Positions 11,984 through 21,212 of a stretch of DNA of 64,000 nucleotides are shown in pieces. Position numbers and translations under genes: made by a program. The notes beneath the pieces are model-generated. The model saw only the letters and a list, made by a program, of their open reading frames with translations. It had not been told where the DNA came from and did no database searches. Source of the stretch: Paraburkholderia sp. CNPSo 3272 (GTDB lineage Bacteria > Pseudomonadota > Gammaproteobacteria > Burkholderiales > Burkholderiaceae); the NCBI RefSeq assembly GCF_024206495.1, contig NZ_JAMBPQ010000001.1:372001-436000 (forward strand). Reading direction: 5' to 3'. Each line of letters starts with the position of its first letter. The stretch's first letter is position 1.

Positions 11984-13059
11984 TGTGCGTCTCCCATATA
12001 AGCATCCTCAGTTTGCGGGGTGGCGCGATACAGCGGCGCGCAGCGCACCGGCTCGCCGTCCTGCACGCCGAGCGCGGCGCGCGCGCTCGCGTCGAGCGGC
12101 GCGATGATGTCAGCGCCCTTCTCGCTCTCGGGCAGCGTCGCGAGCACGCAGCGGAACTCGCCCGCGCCCTGGCTCGCGACCAGATACGCCGCGCCTTCGA
12201 GGTTCGTTGCGAGCGCCACTTCGCGCACCGTGCGCGTCTCGTTGCCGGCGACCGAGGCCGTGCGGTCCACCTGCGCAGTCAGCACGGGGCCCGCATCGAA
12301 AATATCGACGTAGCGATCCGGCTCGAAGCCCTCTTCCAGATGGATCTCATAAGCGAGCAAGGCGCTCGGATCGGGCTCGCCGAGCACGCGCTGCGCCGGC
12401 TCCGGCAGCAACGGCACATAGAGCGGATAAGCCGGCATGACCTCGGCGATGAAGGTGCGGCTGCGTCCGCCCGAGGCCAGTTCGATGTCCTTGAAGTCGC
12501 GCCCGAAGAACTTGCGCCCCACGGCCTCCCAGAAGGGCGAGGCGCCCGTCTCGTCGGTCACGCCGAGCAGCAGCGAGAACACTTCGGGCGTGAAGCGTCG
12601 GCGGTTCATCGCGACGTACATCATGCGTGCGCGCGACATGAGATGAGCGGCCGCGTCGCCGCGCAGCGTCGGCTCGATGTAGAAGCCCGCGAGGCGGCTC
12701 TTGCCCGTGAGTTCGTGCGACATCGTGAGCGCATGAATCTTGCGGTTCACGTGCAACTCGCGCGACGCGTGAATGAGCGCGTCGTTGCGAAACGCGTAGA
12801 ACGGCTCGGCGTAGCCGGCCGCCGCCACGATGCTCGAGGTGCCGACGAGCCGCCCGGTGGCGGAATCTTCGAGCACGAACAGATAGAACTCCTCACCGGG
12901 GAAGTCCACGTCCGCGCGAAACGAATCTTCTGAAAGCGCGATGCGCGCTTCCAGCGCCGCGCGGTCGTGCGGCAGCGAATGCAGCACTGGCTGCGCGGTG
13001 CGCGCCATGTGGGCGATCGCGTCGAGATCGGAAAGCCTGGCGGGGCGAACGAATAGCAT
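11980..13059 (-). CDS. aruF: Arginine N-succinyltransferase, alpha (AruF) subunit
   Basis: At 359 residues this is homologous to the neighbouring AruG along its length (LFVRPARLSDLDAIAHMA at the start, SHELTGKSRLAGFYIEPTLRG in the middle, EEGFEPDRYVDIFDAGPVL near the end). It is predicted to pair with AruG to carry out the first step of the pathway. In Pseudomonas the subunit with ornithine activity is AruF. Its stop overlaps the aruG start (ATGA), and it begins 42 bp after astC. Confidence 0.93.
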
Positions 13060-13101
13060 CGTCGGTCCTGTGTGTGCGCTGGGTTGCGGCTGGGTTGCGA
13101 T

Positions 13102-14319
13102 TTAGCGTGCGCCGATCACATCTGCGCAGGCCTGCTCGAAGCGCGCAAAGCCTTCGTCGAGGTCCGCTTCGGGAATGATGAGCGAGGGCGCGAAGCGCAG
13201 CACGTCCGGCCCCGCAATCAGCATCATCACGCCGCGGTTCGCGGCCGCCCCGTTGAAGTCCTTGGCGCGGCCCGCAAAGCGCGCATTCAGTTCGGCGCCG
13301 ATCAGAAGCCCCTTGCCGCGCACTTCCTTGAACATGTCGAAACGCTCGTTGAGCTTCGCGAGCTTTGCGCGAATCGCTTCGCCGCGCGCACGCACGCCCG
13401 CCAGCAGCGCCGGATCGCTCACCAGCTCGACCACCTTGCCCGCAAGGGCGGCGCCCAGCGGATTGCCGCCATAGGTCGTGCCATGCACGCCCACCTTGAA
13501 GTGCGCGGCAATCGCTTCGGTCGTCAGCATCGCGCCGATCGGGAAGCCGTTGCCGAGCGCCTTTGCCGTCGTGAGGATGTCGGGCGTGACGCCCGTATCT
13601 TCGTACGCGTAGAAGTGGCCCGTGCGGCCCACGCCCGTTTGCACTTCGTCGAAAATGAGCAGCGCGCCGTGCGCATCGCACGCTTCGCGCAGCGCGCGCA
13701 GGAAGGCGGGATCGGCGGGAATCACACCGCCCTCGCCCTGCACCGGCTCGACGATCACGGCGCAGGTCTGCGCGCCGATGGCGCGCTTCGCCGCTTCGAT
13801 GTCGTTGTACGGCAGATGCGTGATGCCGCCCGGCACGGGCCCGAAGCCTTCCGAATACTTGGGCTGGCCGCCCACGCTCACCGTGAAGAACGTGCGGCCA
13901 TGGAACGACTGCGTGAACGAGACGATCTCGAACTTGTCGGCGCCGTGCCGATCGAACGCCACGCGGCGCGCGAGCTTGAGCGCCGCCTCATTGGCTTCCG
14001 CGCCCGAGTTCGCGAAGAACGCGCGATCGGCGAACGTGAGCGCTTCGAGCTGGCGCGCGAGACGCAGCACCGGCTCGTTGGTGTAGCCGTTGCCGATGTG
14101 CCAGAGCTTGCTGCCCTGCTCCTGGAGCACGCGCAGCAGCTCCGGATGCGCGTGGCCGAGCGAGGTCACGGCGATGCCGCAGGCGAAGTCGATGTAATCG
14201 CGGCCTTCGGTATCCCACACGCGCGAGCCGACACCGCGATCCGGCACGAACGGCGCGGGCGAGAAACACGGCACCATCACTTCGTCGAAGGTCTTGCGGC
14301 TCACAGTCTGGTCGTTCAT
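13102..14319 (-). CDS. astC: Succinylornithine/acetylornithine transaminase
   Basis: This 405-residue class III PLP aminotransferase converts N-succinylornithine to the glutamate semialdehyde derivative and can often serve in arginine synthesis as well. Motifs seen are [57 protein letters not shown] and [16 protein letters not shown], the last with the PLP-binding lysine. It is the first enzyme gene of the ast block and is preceded by a 230-bp gap with strong inverted repeats (see 14407-14452), the likely control point. The Pseudomonas name would be aruC. Confidence 0.95.
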   Translation of the reverse strand: MNDQTVSRKTFDEVMVPCFSPAPFVPDRGVGSRVWDTEGRDYIDFACGIAVTSLGHAHPELLRVLQEQGSKLWHIGNGYTNEPVLRLARQLEALTFADRAFFANSGAEANEAALKLARRVAFDRHGADKFEIVSFTQSFHGRTFFTVSVGGQPKYSEGFGPVPGGITHLPYNDIEAAKRAIGAQTCAVIVEPVQGEGGVIPADPAFLRALREACDAHGALLIFDEVQTGVGRTGHFYAYEDTGVTPDILTTAKALGNGFPIGAMLTTEAIAAHFKVGVHGTTYGGNPLGAALAGKVVELVSDPALLAGVRARGEAIRAKLAKLNERFDMFKEVRGKGLLIGAELNARFAGRAKDFNGAAANRGVMMLIAGPDVLRFAPSLIIPEADLDEGFARFEQACADVIGAR

Positions 14320-14406
14320 GGCGATTCCTCTTTTACTCAGTGCGTGTCGAATTCGGGGTCGGTGTGCGTGGGGGCCGCGCCCTTTCGCTCAGGTGGCGTT
14401 GCATGG

Positions 14407-14452
14407 GACGGGACTAAGCGCTCAAGCGCACAAGTCCCGTCGACACTTGTGC
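14407..14452 (-). promoter_or_regulatory. Two overlapping inverted repeats in the astC leader
   Basis: GCACAAGT (14428-14435) is mirrored by ACTTGTGC (14445-14452) with a 9-nt spacer. GACGGGAC (14407-14414) is mirrored by GTCCCGTC (14434-14441) with a 19-nt spacer. The two 8-bp stems share positions 14434-14435, so in RNA only one can form fully. Just upstream on the minus strand is TACACT, a possible -10, with a poor -35 (AAGACG) 17 nt before it. These could be operator sites for the AraC regulator, or an RNA switch. Which applies is not decided by the sequence. Confidence 0.5.
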
Positions 14453-14550
14453 AGTGTAGGCAAGCTGCGCGCAAACGTCTTGCGCAGGCGCGACGCGTTT
14501 TTTCGTACGGAACCCGCAAGGTCCGCGCGCTTGATGCGCCGCGGCCGCGT

Positions 14551-15645
14551 TCATTGAATTTCCGGCGGCTCCACGAGCGCGCCTGCGCGCGGCTCGGCGG
14601 CGGCCCCGCCGTGCTGGCGCTCGATCCAGTTGCGGCGATCCTCGCGCGGTGTCACGCCGAAGCGCTCGCGATACGCATTCGAAAAATGCGCCGCCGACGA
14701 AAACCCGCACGCGAGACTGATCTGCACCACCGACTTGCTAGTGCGCTGCAACTGCGAGCGCGCCTTGGCCAGACGCAGGCCGAGGTAATACTTCGACGGC
14801 ATCGCGCCGAGGTACTGGCGAAAGAGCCGCTCGAGCTGACGCCGCGACACGCCCACGAGATTCGCGATCTCGTCGGTCGTGAGCGGGTCTTCGATATTCG
14901 CCTCCATCAGCTTGAGCGCGTCGTTCAGGCGCGGGTGCCGCTCACCGGGCGCGGTCACGAACGGAATGCGCTGACGCTCGTCGCCGCTGCGCAGCGTGCT
15001 CGCGCCCAGCGCGTCGGCAATGCGCTCGGCGAGTTCCGGGCCGTGGTCGCGGCCGATCATCGCGAGCATGAAGTCGAGCGTGGCCTGACCGCCCGAGCAG
15101 GTCGCGCGGTCGCGGTCGATTTCGTAGATGTGCTGCGTGACGATGGTGCGTTCGAACTGCTCGGCGAACTGCTGGAACGTCTCCCAGTTCGCGGCCACGC
15201 GGTAGCCCTGCAACTGCCCCGCCATCGCGAGCCACCAGATGCCGTGGTGAATGCCCGTGACGAGCGGCGTGCGCTGGCCCACGCGCGCGAGGCTTGCGAG
15301 AAAGAGCCGGTAGTCGGCGAACTGCTGGTAGCGCTCGGTAACGACAATCAGCCAGTCGGCCGCAACGGCGTCGCCGAACGCGCAGTCGGCGGGCCACTGC
15401 GCGCCGCCCGCGAGCGGCACCGGGCGGCCGTTCCACGAGCACATCTGCCAGCGGTACAGCGCGCGGCCGTCGATCTCGTTGGCGAGATTGAGCGCGTCGA
15501 CGATCGGGCCCACGCCCGACATCGAAACAGGCGGCAGCGCGACGATCGCCACCTGGGTCGTGCGGCCGGCGCGCGCGAGCGGCGCCTGGCCGCCTGGCGC
15601 GGCAGCAGGAACGGCAGCAGGAGAACGAACGGTGGAACGGACCAT
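14551..15645 (-). CDS. AraC-family regulator with GATase-like sensor domain, probable arginine-responsive activator
   Basis: This encodes 364 residues. The N-terminal 220 residues form a DJ-1/PfpI (class I glutamine amidotransferase-like) domain (TQVAIVALPPVSMSGVGPIV at its start). The C-terminal 100 residues are an AraC DNA-binding domain with two helix-turn-helix motifs (TTDEIANLVGVSRRQLERLF and SVVQISLACGFSSAAHFSNA). The same architecture is found in ArgR of Pseudomonas, which controls the aru operon and the arginine transporter. It sits between the ABC ATPase and astC, an ideal position for that role. Effector and target sites are inferred. Confidence 0.9.
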   Translation of the reverse strand: MVRSTVRSPAAVPAAAPGGQAPLARAGRTTQVAIVALPPVSMSGVGPIVDALNLANEIDGRALYRWQMCSWNGRPVPLAGGAQWPADCAFGDAVAADWLIVVTERYQQFADYRLFLASLARVGQRTPLVTGIHHGIWWLAMAGQLQGYRVAANWETFQQFAEQFERTIVTQHIYEIDRDRATCSGGQATLDFMLAMIGRDHGPELAERIADALGASTLRSGDERQRIPFVTAPGERHPRLNDALKLMEANIEDPLTTDEIANLVGVSRRQLERLFRQYLGAMPSKYYLGLRLAKARSQLQRTSKSVVQISLACGFSSAAHFSNAYRERFGVTPREDRRNWIERQHGGAAAEPRAGALVEPPEIQ

Positions 15646-15678
15646 CGGCGAGACGAGGCGCGAGATTGAACGCGCCGC

Positions 15679-16467
15679 TTACTTGAGACTGCCCGAGAGG
15701 AACTGGCGCAGGCGATCGCTCTTCGGCGCGCCGAGCACATCGGCGGGCGCGCCCTCTTCCTCCGTGCGCCCCTGGTGCAGGAACATCACATGATTCGAGA
15801 CATTGCGCGCAAAGCCCATTTCGTGCGTGACGACGATCATCGTGCGGCCCTCTTCTGCCAGTTTTTGCATCACCTTGAGTACTTCGCCCACGAGTTCGGG
15901 GTCGAGCGCCGAAGTCGGTTCGTCGAACAGCATCACGTCGGGATGCATCGCGAGCGCGCGCGCAATCGCCACGCGCTGCTGCTGGCCGCCCGAAAGATGC
16001 GAGGGATATTGCTTCTCCACGCGAGGCGCGAGGCCCACTTTCTCCAGATACTGCCGCGCGCGGTCCTCGGCTTCCTTGCGCGGCACGCCGAGCACGTGGA
16101 TAGGCGCTTCCATCACGTTCTCGAGCACGTTCATGTGCGACCAGAGGTTGAAGTGCTGAAACACCATCGCGAGCTTGGTGCGGATGCGCTGCAATTGCTT
16201 GTGATCGGCCACGTCCAGGTCGCCGTTGCGGCCCGCCTTCGTGCGCACGGCCTCGCCGTCCACCACGATCTCGCCCGCGTTCGGCTTCTCGAGGAAATTG
16301 ATGCAGCGCAGGAACGTGCTCTTGCCCGAGCCGCTCGCGCCGATGATGCTGATCACGTCGCCCTTCTTCGCGTCGAGCGAGACGCCCTTGAGCACCTCGT
16401 TGTCGCCGTAGCGCTTGTGGATGTCGCGCGCGACGAGCTTGCTATCTGAGGATTGCGTCTGAGCCAA
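15679..16467 (-). CDS. Basic amino acid ABC transporter ATP-binding protein (HisP type)
   Basis: This encodes 262 residues. The start is a TTG at 16465-16467 preceded by GGAGG five bases upstream, and no ATG lies near the expected N-terminus. Walker A is GASGSGKST, the signature is LSGGQQQRV and Walker B is [23 protein letters not shown] is typical of polar amino acid importers such as HisP/ArtP. It powers import with the two permeases upstream and the binding protein at 5966-6766. It is 24 bp after the second permease and 33 bp before the AraC gene. Confidence 0.93.
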   Translation of the reverse strand: MAQTQSSDSKLVARDIHKRYGDNEVLKGVSLDAKKGDVISIIGASGSGKSTFLRCINFLEKPNAGEIVVDGEAVRTKAGRNGDLDVADHKQLQRIRTKLAMVFQHFNLWSHMNVLENVMEAPIHVLGVPRKEAEDRARQYLEKVGLAPRVEKQYPSHLSGGQQQRVAIARALAMHPDVMLFDEPTSALDPELVGEVLKVMQKLAEEGRTMIVVTHEMGFARNVSNHVMFLHQGRTEEEGAPADVLGAPKSDRLRQFLSGSLK

Positions 16468-16490
16468 GATGGCCTCCAGTTTCCGGTGAA

Positions 16491-17204
16491 TCAGCGGGTG
16501 CGCACGGCGAGATGGCCGAGCCAGCGTTTTTCGGCACGGCGGAACGCGGCCACCAGCACGAACGATACCGCACAGTAGATCAGCGCAGCGAGGCCGAACG
16601 ACTCGAACGAGCGGTAGGTCGCCGAGTTGGCGTCGCGCGCGACCTTGAGGATATCGGGCACCGTCGCGGTGAAGGCCACCGTGGTCGCGTGCAGCATCAG
16701 GATCACCTCGTTACTGTACAGCGGCAGTGCGCGGCGTAGCGCCGAAGGCAGGACCACGCGCCAGTACATCGTGAACGGGCTCATGCCGTAGGCGCGCGCC
16801 GCTTCCACTTCGCCGTGGGAGGTAGCGCGAATCGCGCCCGCGAAAATCTCCGTCGTGTACGCGCAGGTGTTGAGCGCGAACGCGAGCACCGCGCAGTTCA
16901 GGCCGCTGCGGAAGAACGCGTCGAGCAGCGGCTCCGAACGGATGAACGCGAGACTGTACACGCCCGTGTAGATGAGCAGCAACTGCACGTAGAGCGGCGT
17001 GCCGCGAAACACGTAGGTGTAGAAGCGCACCGGCAGCGAGAGCCAGCGGCGGCTCGAGACGCGCGCCACGGCGAGCGGCACTGCGCACACGAAGCCGAAG
17101 GCGACAGAGATCACGAGCAGCCACAGCGTCATCGCAAGGCCGGAGACATGCTCGCCGTCCCAGTAGAGGAACGCGCGGCCGAATTGCTGAATGATTTCGT
17201 TCAT
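16491..17204 (-). CDS. Basic amino acid ABC transporter permease (HisM type)
   Basis: This 237-residue inner-membrane protein has about five membrane segments ([20 protein letters not shown] is the first, LALAV-like segments follow). The EAA loop reads [20 protein letters not shown] followed by [10 protein letters not shown], the coupling site for the ATPase. [18 protein letters not shown] is a family landmark. It lies 14 bp after the other permease gene, and together they form the heterodimeric channel. Confidence 0.92.
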   Translation of the reverse strand: MNEIIQQFGRAFLYWDGEHVSGLAMTLWLLVISVAFGFVCAVPLAVARVSSRRWLSLPVRFYTYVFRGTPLYVQLLLIYTGVYSLAFIRSEPLLDAFFRSGLNCAVLAFALNTCAYTTEIFAGAIRATSHGEVEAARAYGMSPFTMYWRVVLPSALRRALPLYSNEVILMLHATTVAFTATVPDILKVARDANSATYRSFESFGLAALIYCAVSFVLVAAFRRAEKRWLGHLAVRTR

Positions 17205-17217
17205 GACGGCCTTTTCC

Positions 17218-17907
17218 TCAGAGTTGCGCGTGACGCACGCCCACCGAATAGCGGCGCTCGAGCCAGATGAGCGCGAAGTTCGAGAGCGTGGTGATCGCGA
17301 GATAGATGAGCGCCGCGATCACGAGGAAGAAGAACAGGTTGAAGGTGCTGCGGCCCGCGTCCTGAGCGGCCTTCACGACATCGGCGAGACCGATGATCGA
17401 GACGAGCGCCGTCGCCTTGACGAGCACCTGCCAGTTGTTGCCGATGCCGGGCAGCGCGAAACGCATCATCTGCGGAAAGAGGATGCGGGCGAACACGCGC
17501 GCGCCGCTCATGCCGTAGGCGTGGCCCGCTTCGAGCTGGCCGCGCGGCACCGCGAGAAACGCGCCGCGAAAAGTTTCGGTGAAGTACGCGCCGTAGATGA
17601 AGCCGAGCGTGACGACGCCGGCCACGAACGGATCGATATCGATCTGCGCCATGCCGAGCGCGTCGGTGGCCTCGTTCACGCCGATCTGGATGCTGTAGAA
17701 GAGCAACAGCATCAGCACGAGGTCGGGCACCGAGCGGATCAGCGTCGTGTAGGCGGTCGCCACGGCCGCGAGCGGCCGGTTGAACGAGAGCTTGGCCGCC
17801 GCGCCAGCCAGACCGAGCAGCACGGCCACGCCGAGCGAGAGGAGCGAAAGCTCGATGGTCTGGATCGTGCCGGCGAGCAGCACAGGGCCAAAGCCGTAAA
17901 GGATCAC
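17218..17907 (-). CDS. Basic amino acid ABC transporter permease (HisQ type)
   Basis: This encodes 229 residues from a GTG at 17905-17907, with GGAGA three bases upstream. It is a membrane protein of the HisQ type, with LLAGTIQTIELSLLSLGVAV, RSVPDLVLMLLLFYSIQIG and the EAA loop LEAGHAYGMSGARVFARILF. It is the first gene of the uptake-plus-ast transcription unit. The promoter should lie in 17908-18120, where I see no clear consensus boxes. Confidence 0.92.
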   Translation of the reverse strand: MILYGFGPVLLAGTIQTIELSLLSLGVAVLLGLAGAAAKLSFNRPLAAVATAYTTLIRSVPDLVLMLLLFYSIQIGVNEATDALGMAQIDIDPFVAGVVTLGFIYGAYFTETFRGAFLAVPRGQLEAGHAYGMSGARVFARILFPQMMRFALPGIGNNWQVLVKATALVSIIGLADVVKAAQDAGRSTFNLFFFLVIAALIYLAITTLSNFALIWLERRYSVGVRHAQL

Positions 17908-18120
17908 GCGCGTCTCCGGAACAAAGTTGTTTTGTCGTTTCGGGCGGCCTCGCGCGGCACCTGCGCGCCGCCGAAACCGATGAACTGGCGCGGATCGTCT
18001 CAGTGCAAAATGGATTGCTCAAATTCGCGCGGCGCGGATATTGCAGTGCAGCATTGCTGCGCGGCGCACGCATGCGTGCGGATGGGGCCCACGCAGCCGC
18101 GGGCGCGATGCTTTTGAAAG

Positions 18121-18165
18121 GCGAAAAAAAATGCCCCGGCACGCGAGGCGCGCGGGGCATTTACG
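18121..18165 (-). terminator. Rho-independent terminator after cbtA
   Basis: On the minus strand AAATGCCCC (complement of 18054-18062 numbering plus 100, that is 18154-18162) pairs with GGGGCATTT (18129-18137) around a 16-nt GC-rich loop. It is followed by a T run (A run at 18124-18131 on the plus strand). It lies about 60 bp past the cbtA stop and separates cbtBA from the arginine operon. Apart from this hairpin, 17908-18225 shows no gene. Confidence 0.75.
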
Positions 18166-18225
18166 CAAGTTTGGGGTCGCTTTTTCGATAGGCGTCCCGC
18201 ATGCGCGCCGCGGCCCCGGCGAAGC

Positions 18226-18978
18226 TTAAGCGGCGCGCGTTTGCGTGCCGCGTGCGCTGCCCGCACGGGCGTTCGCGCCAAGCAGCTTTTCGGCGAGCGC
18301 GCCGAAAAGCAGGCCGATCGTCGTCCAGAGAATGGCCTGCATGCCGATCGACACCGTGCGGAACTTCCACAGCAGCACGGCCGGGAAGGCGGCGGGCACC
18401 TCGTTGATCGTCGGCAACGCGAGTTGGATCGCGCCGATCACGACGACGAACAGCACGAGCGCCACGATCGAAGCGTTCCAGACGCCCAGGCGCGGCACGA
18501 ACGCGGCGCGCACCTTGAGCGAGAACACCGACACGGCGATCGAAACCGCAATCATCAGGAAGAAGAGCCCGGTGCGATAGCCGATCGTCTCCGGGTCGCC
18601 GACCGAGGGCGGATTCGCCGGATACTTGATGTTCGGCACCATGTAGATCGCGACGAACGCCGCGAGCGCGAGCCAGGCCGAGAGCGCGCGGGGCGAAAGA
18701 CGCCCCACGCGGCCATTTGCATACGCGAAAACGAGCGCGAAGAGCCCGCCGATCGACGCGCCATAGACCATCACGCCCGTGAAGAGACCGAAGCTCGCCT
18801 GGGTCTTGCGGCTGACGATTTCGGGATCGGGTGCCTCACCCTTCGCGGCGTCGGCTTTCTCCTCGAAGGAGATCGCCTGATCGACCTGGGGCTCGCCCGC
18901 GATCTTCGCGAAGCCGAACGTGAGAAGTCCCGCGGCGATGCCTGCGAGCATGCCGCGTACCAGCAACTTGCCAACCAT
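18226..18978 (-). CDS. cbtA: Predicted cobalt transporter subunit CbtA
   Basis: This encodes 250 residues with about five or six membrane helices: LLVRGMLAGIAAGLLTFGFA at the N-terminus, FGLFTGVMVYGASIGGLFAL, LSAWLALAAFVAIYMVP, FFLMIAVSIAVSVFSL and a C-terminal pair. The conserved PNIKYPANPPSVGDPETIGYR loop (21 residues, cited here by its ends PNIKYPANPP and DPETIGYR) identifies CbtA. It forms a pair with CbtB 13 bp upstream, under a cobalamin riboswitch, as described for cobalt importers. The transport function is a family prediction. Confidence 0.92.
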   Translation of the reverse strand: MVGKLLVRGMLAGIAAGLLTFGFAKIAGEPQVDQAISFEEKADAAKGEAPDPEIVSRKTQASFGLFTGVMVYGASIGGLFALVFAYANGRVGRLSPRALSAWLALAAFVAIYMVPNIKYPANPPSVGDPETIGYRTGLFFLMIAVSIAVSVFSLKVRAAFVPRLGVWNASIVALVLFVVVIGAIQLALPTINEVPAAFPAVLLWKFRTVSIGMQAILWTTIGLLFGALAEKLLGANARAGSARGTQTRAA

Positions 18979-18991
18979 ATTCAGCTCCCGG

Positions 18992-19210
18992 TCAGTGGCA
19001 GGGGAAGCCGAGCAGATGGCGGCCGTCGTGAACGAACTCGTGGACGTACATGCCCGGGAAGATCGACGTGGCGCCCTGCTCGGCGCCCACGAAGTACAGG
19101 GCCAGCAGCAGCATGAGGCCGCCGAAGACGGCCCAGGGCAGGATCTCCCGCAGCGGAATGGGCGCCGGCGCGGCCGGTGCGTGCTGCACGGGGAATGTGG
19201 TATCGGACAT
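18992..19210 (-). CDS. cbtB: Predicted cobalt transporter subunit CbtB
   Basis: This small protein of 72 residues has one membrane helix (LPWAVFGGLMLLLALYFVGA) followed by a C-terminal histidine-rich tail (VHEFVHDGRHLLGFPCH), the characteristic metal-binding end of CbtB. It is the first gene after the cobalamin riboswitch, and cbtA follows 13 bp later. A purine-rich ribosome site (AGGAGAAG) precedes the ATG. Confidence 0.92.
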   Translation of the reverse strand: MSDTTFPVQHAPAAPAPIPLREILPWAVFGGLMLLLALYFVGAEQGATSIFPGMYVHEFVHDGRHLLGFPCH

Positions 19211-19254
19211 GCTGACTTCTCCTGGGGTTACGCGCCCCGCTAGTCGTTGAAAGA

Positions 19255-19385
19255 GTGGTTCACGACGCGCAGGTCTGACTTCCGTTGCTTCGATGCTTTC
19301 GACGGCAACCAGTTACAGTGGCGCGACCGCGCCGGACTTGCACCGGCTTCCGCGTGTCGTGGAGCCTGTATTCTACGCGCTGCGA
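19255..19385 (-). promoter_or_regulatory. Cobalamin riboswitch controlling cbtBA
   Basis: Read on the minus strand, the leader contains GAAGCCGGTGCAAGTCCGGC, then GCGGTCGCGCCACTGTAAC (B12 box core), then GTCAGACCTGC. These are the conserved blocks of the cobalamin aptamer in the right order (about 19350 down to 19270). The aptamer ends roughly 60 nt before the cbtB ATG, leaving room for a structure that masks the ribosome site. Cobalamin binding would be expected to reduce cobalt uptake. Exact boundaries are approximate. Confidence 0.92.
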
Positions 19386-19439
19386 CGGCTGGCCGCGGCC
19401 CGAATGTCAGCCAAAGAGTAGTCACGCGTAAGGAGAAGC

Positions 19440-20078
19440 ATGCCGACGACAGTCTGGCTGGTGAGTCATGCGGCGAACGCCGCGCTGCGCTCGGGCATAT
19501 TCCCGCAAGCGCCTGAGGTGCCTGAGGTGTCAGTAGCGGGCGATGACGCCGAAGAAGCGCTCGACGCGCGCGCAGTCGAGGCGCTTGCCGCATGGCGCGA
19601 GCGCTGGCACGCGCGGCTGGCCGGTGGTAATCGCAATAGCGAGGCGCCGCGCGCACTCACGAGTCCCGCCGCGATCGCCCGCGCGAGCGCGCGCGCAGCA
19701 GGCTTCGCGGGCGCGACAACGGGTGACGCGCTCGCCGAAACCGCCTTCGGCGCGTGGCAGGGCCGTCGCCTGACGGATCTCGCGCGTGAAGCGCCCGGAG
19801 CCCTCGCGGCCTGGACACGTGATCCAGGCTTTCGGCCGCCCGGCGGCGGCGAATCGTTCGACGATGTCCGCGCGCGCGTCGGCGCCTGGCTCGATACGGT
19901 GCCCGATTCAGGGCACAACCTGATCGCCTTCACGCACGCGAGCGTGATCCGGGCGGCGATTCTCCACGCGCTGGGCGCGCCTTCATCGGCTTTTCGCTCG
20001 ATCGAAATCGCGCCGCTTTCCGTGACGGCGCTACGCCGCACGGAGCACGGCTGGGTATGGCTCGCGGCGATGGACTGA
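19440..20078 (+). CDS. Histidine phosphatase family protein with altered RHG motif
   Basis: This encodes 212 residues, with AAGGAGA before the ATG. The fold is the phosphoglycerate mutase/CobC type. The second half keeps LAETAFGAWQGRRL (acidic residue and FG.W.G block) and FTHASVIRAAILHALG (second catalytic His). The N-terminal motif, normally RHG, reads SHA (LVSHAANA): the phospho-accepting His is kept but the preceding Arg and following Gly are not. It is divergent from the riboswitch-controlled cbtBA. A CobC-like alpha-ribazole phosphatase role is suggested by this neighbourhood but not established. Confidence 0.8.
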   Translation: MPTTVWLVSHAANAALRSGIFPQAPEVPEVSVAGDDAEEALDARAVEALAAWRERWHARLAGGNRNSEAPRALTSPAAIARASARAAGFAGATTGDALAETAFGAWQGRRLTDLAREAPGALAAWTRDPGFRPPGGGESFDDVRARVGAWLDTVPDSGHNLIAFTHASVIRAAILHALGAPSSAFRSIEIAPLSVTALRRTEHGWVWLAAMD

Positions 20079-20131
20079 GGACAGGGACGGCATGTCCTTG
20101 ATCTGCGTACGTACAGCGCCCTCGAGGCGCC

Positions 20132-21169
20132 CTAGTCCAGTCCTAGCTGCGCCTTGATGGCCGGCATCATGTACTGCACGGCCGCGCGCCCTTCCTCGAT
20201 GGCGGGCGAGGCGCGATGAAAGTCGAAGATCCCCATGCCGCCCAGGCGCGGCTGGATCAGCACGTCGGCGGGCTCGCCGGCAAGGCGGCTGCGCGTAATG
20301 CGCACCTGCATGATGTCGATGCTCTGCGCCACCGAGCTCAATACGGACGGCACGCGCGTGCTGGGCGGCGGCGCCACGCGCACGTCCGGGCCGCCCGACG
20401 CGCCGGGGCCTGCTGGCTGCAGCCAGCGCGGAAAGCGCTTGCCGTTACGCCGCAGGAGCGGTTCGGGCGCCGCTTCGTTGTTTTCCGCTCCATTGGCGCC
20501 GCCGCTGGCCGCCAGGGCAGCCGACGCCGCCGTCGCCGCGTCGCTCGCCTCCACGGGCAGCTCGCGCGGCATCGTGTCGATCGCACCGCCCAGGTCGCGG
20601 CCGTTGAGAATGTCGTGATTGAGATCGATGGCGATCACGGTGTCCGCACGCATCGCGCGCGCGGCAGACACCGGCACCGGGTTGCTCAGTCCGCCGTCCA
20701 CGAGCCACACGCCGTCATGCCAGATAGGCGTGAAGATGCCGGGAATCGCGATCGACGCGCGCACGGCATCCACCACGCCGCCTTCGCGCAGCCAGACTTC
20801 GCGCCCGGTGTCGAGTTCGGTGGCGACCGCCGTGAACGGCAGCCTCAGGTCATCGATCGAGCGGCCGTTGAACTGGTGCGCAAACAGGTCGATCACCTTG
20901 CGCCCGCCGAGCAGGCCGCCCGAGAAACGCAAGTCGAGCAGGCGCACCACGGTCTGCCAGGTGAGCTTGCCCACCCAGTCCTCGAGCCAGTCGAGATCGC
21001 CGTTCGCGTACACGGCGCCGACCAGCGCGCCGATCGATGTACCGCACACCACGTCGGGCTTGATGCCCGCTTCCTCGAGCGCGCGGATCGCGCCGATATG
21101 CGCCCAGCCGCGCGCCGCGCCCCCGCCGAGCACGAGTCCCACACGCTTGGGCCGTCGCCGGTTCATCAT
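20132..21169 (-). CDS. Patatin-like phospholipase (RssA type)
   Basis: This encodes 345 residues. The oxyanion motif GLVLGGGAARGWAHIG, the nucleophile elbow GTSIG (Ser) and the catalytic-Asp motif VDGGLSNPVPVS are all present, so it should be an active Ser/Asp lipid acyl hydrolase. A low-complexity Ala/Asn-rich insert separates the core from the C-terminus (about residues 210-270). No signal peptide is seen. Two ATG codons are adjacent at the start. It is convergent with the histidine phosphatase and downstream of the BamE-like lipoprotein gene by 43 bp. Confidence 0.9.
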   Translation of the reverse strand: MMNRRRPKRVGLVLGGGAARGWAHIGAIRALEEAGIKPDVVCGTSIGALVGAVYANGDLDWLEDWVGKLTWQTVVRLLDLRFSGGLLGGRKVIDLFAHQFNGRSIDDLRLPFTAVATELDTGREVWLREGGVVDAVRASIAIPGIFTPIWHDGVWLVDGGLSNPVPVSAARAMRADTVIAIDLNHDILNGRDLGGAIDTMPRELPVEASDAATAASAALAASGGANGAENNEAAPEPLLRRNGKRFPRWLQPAGPGASGGPDVRVAPPPSTRVPSVLSSVAQSIDIMQVRITRSRLAGEPADVLIQPRLGGMGIFDFHRASPAIEEGRAAVQYMMPAIKAQLGLD

Positions 21170-21212
21170 GCGCGCCTCCTTGCGTGGCCCTGGGTCAACT
21201 GCGTCGACGGAG

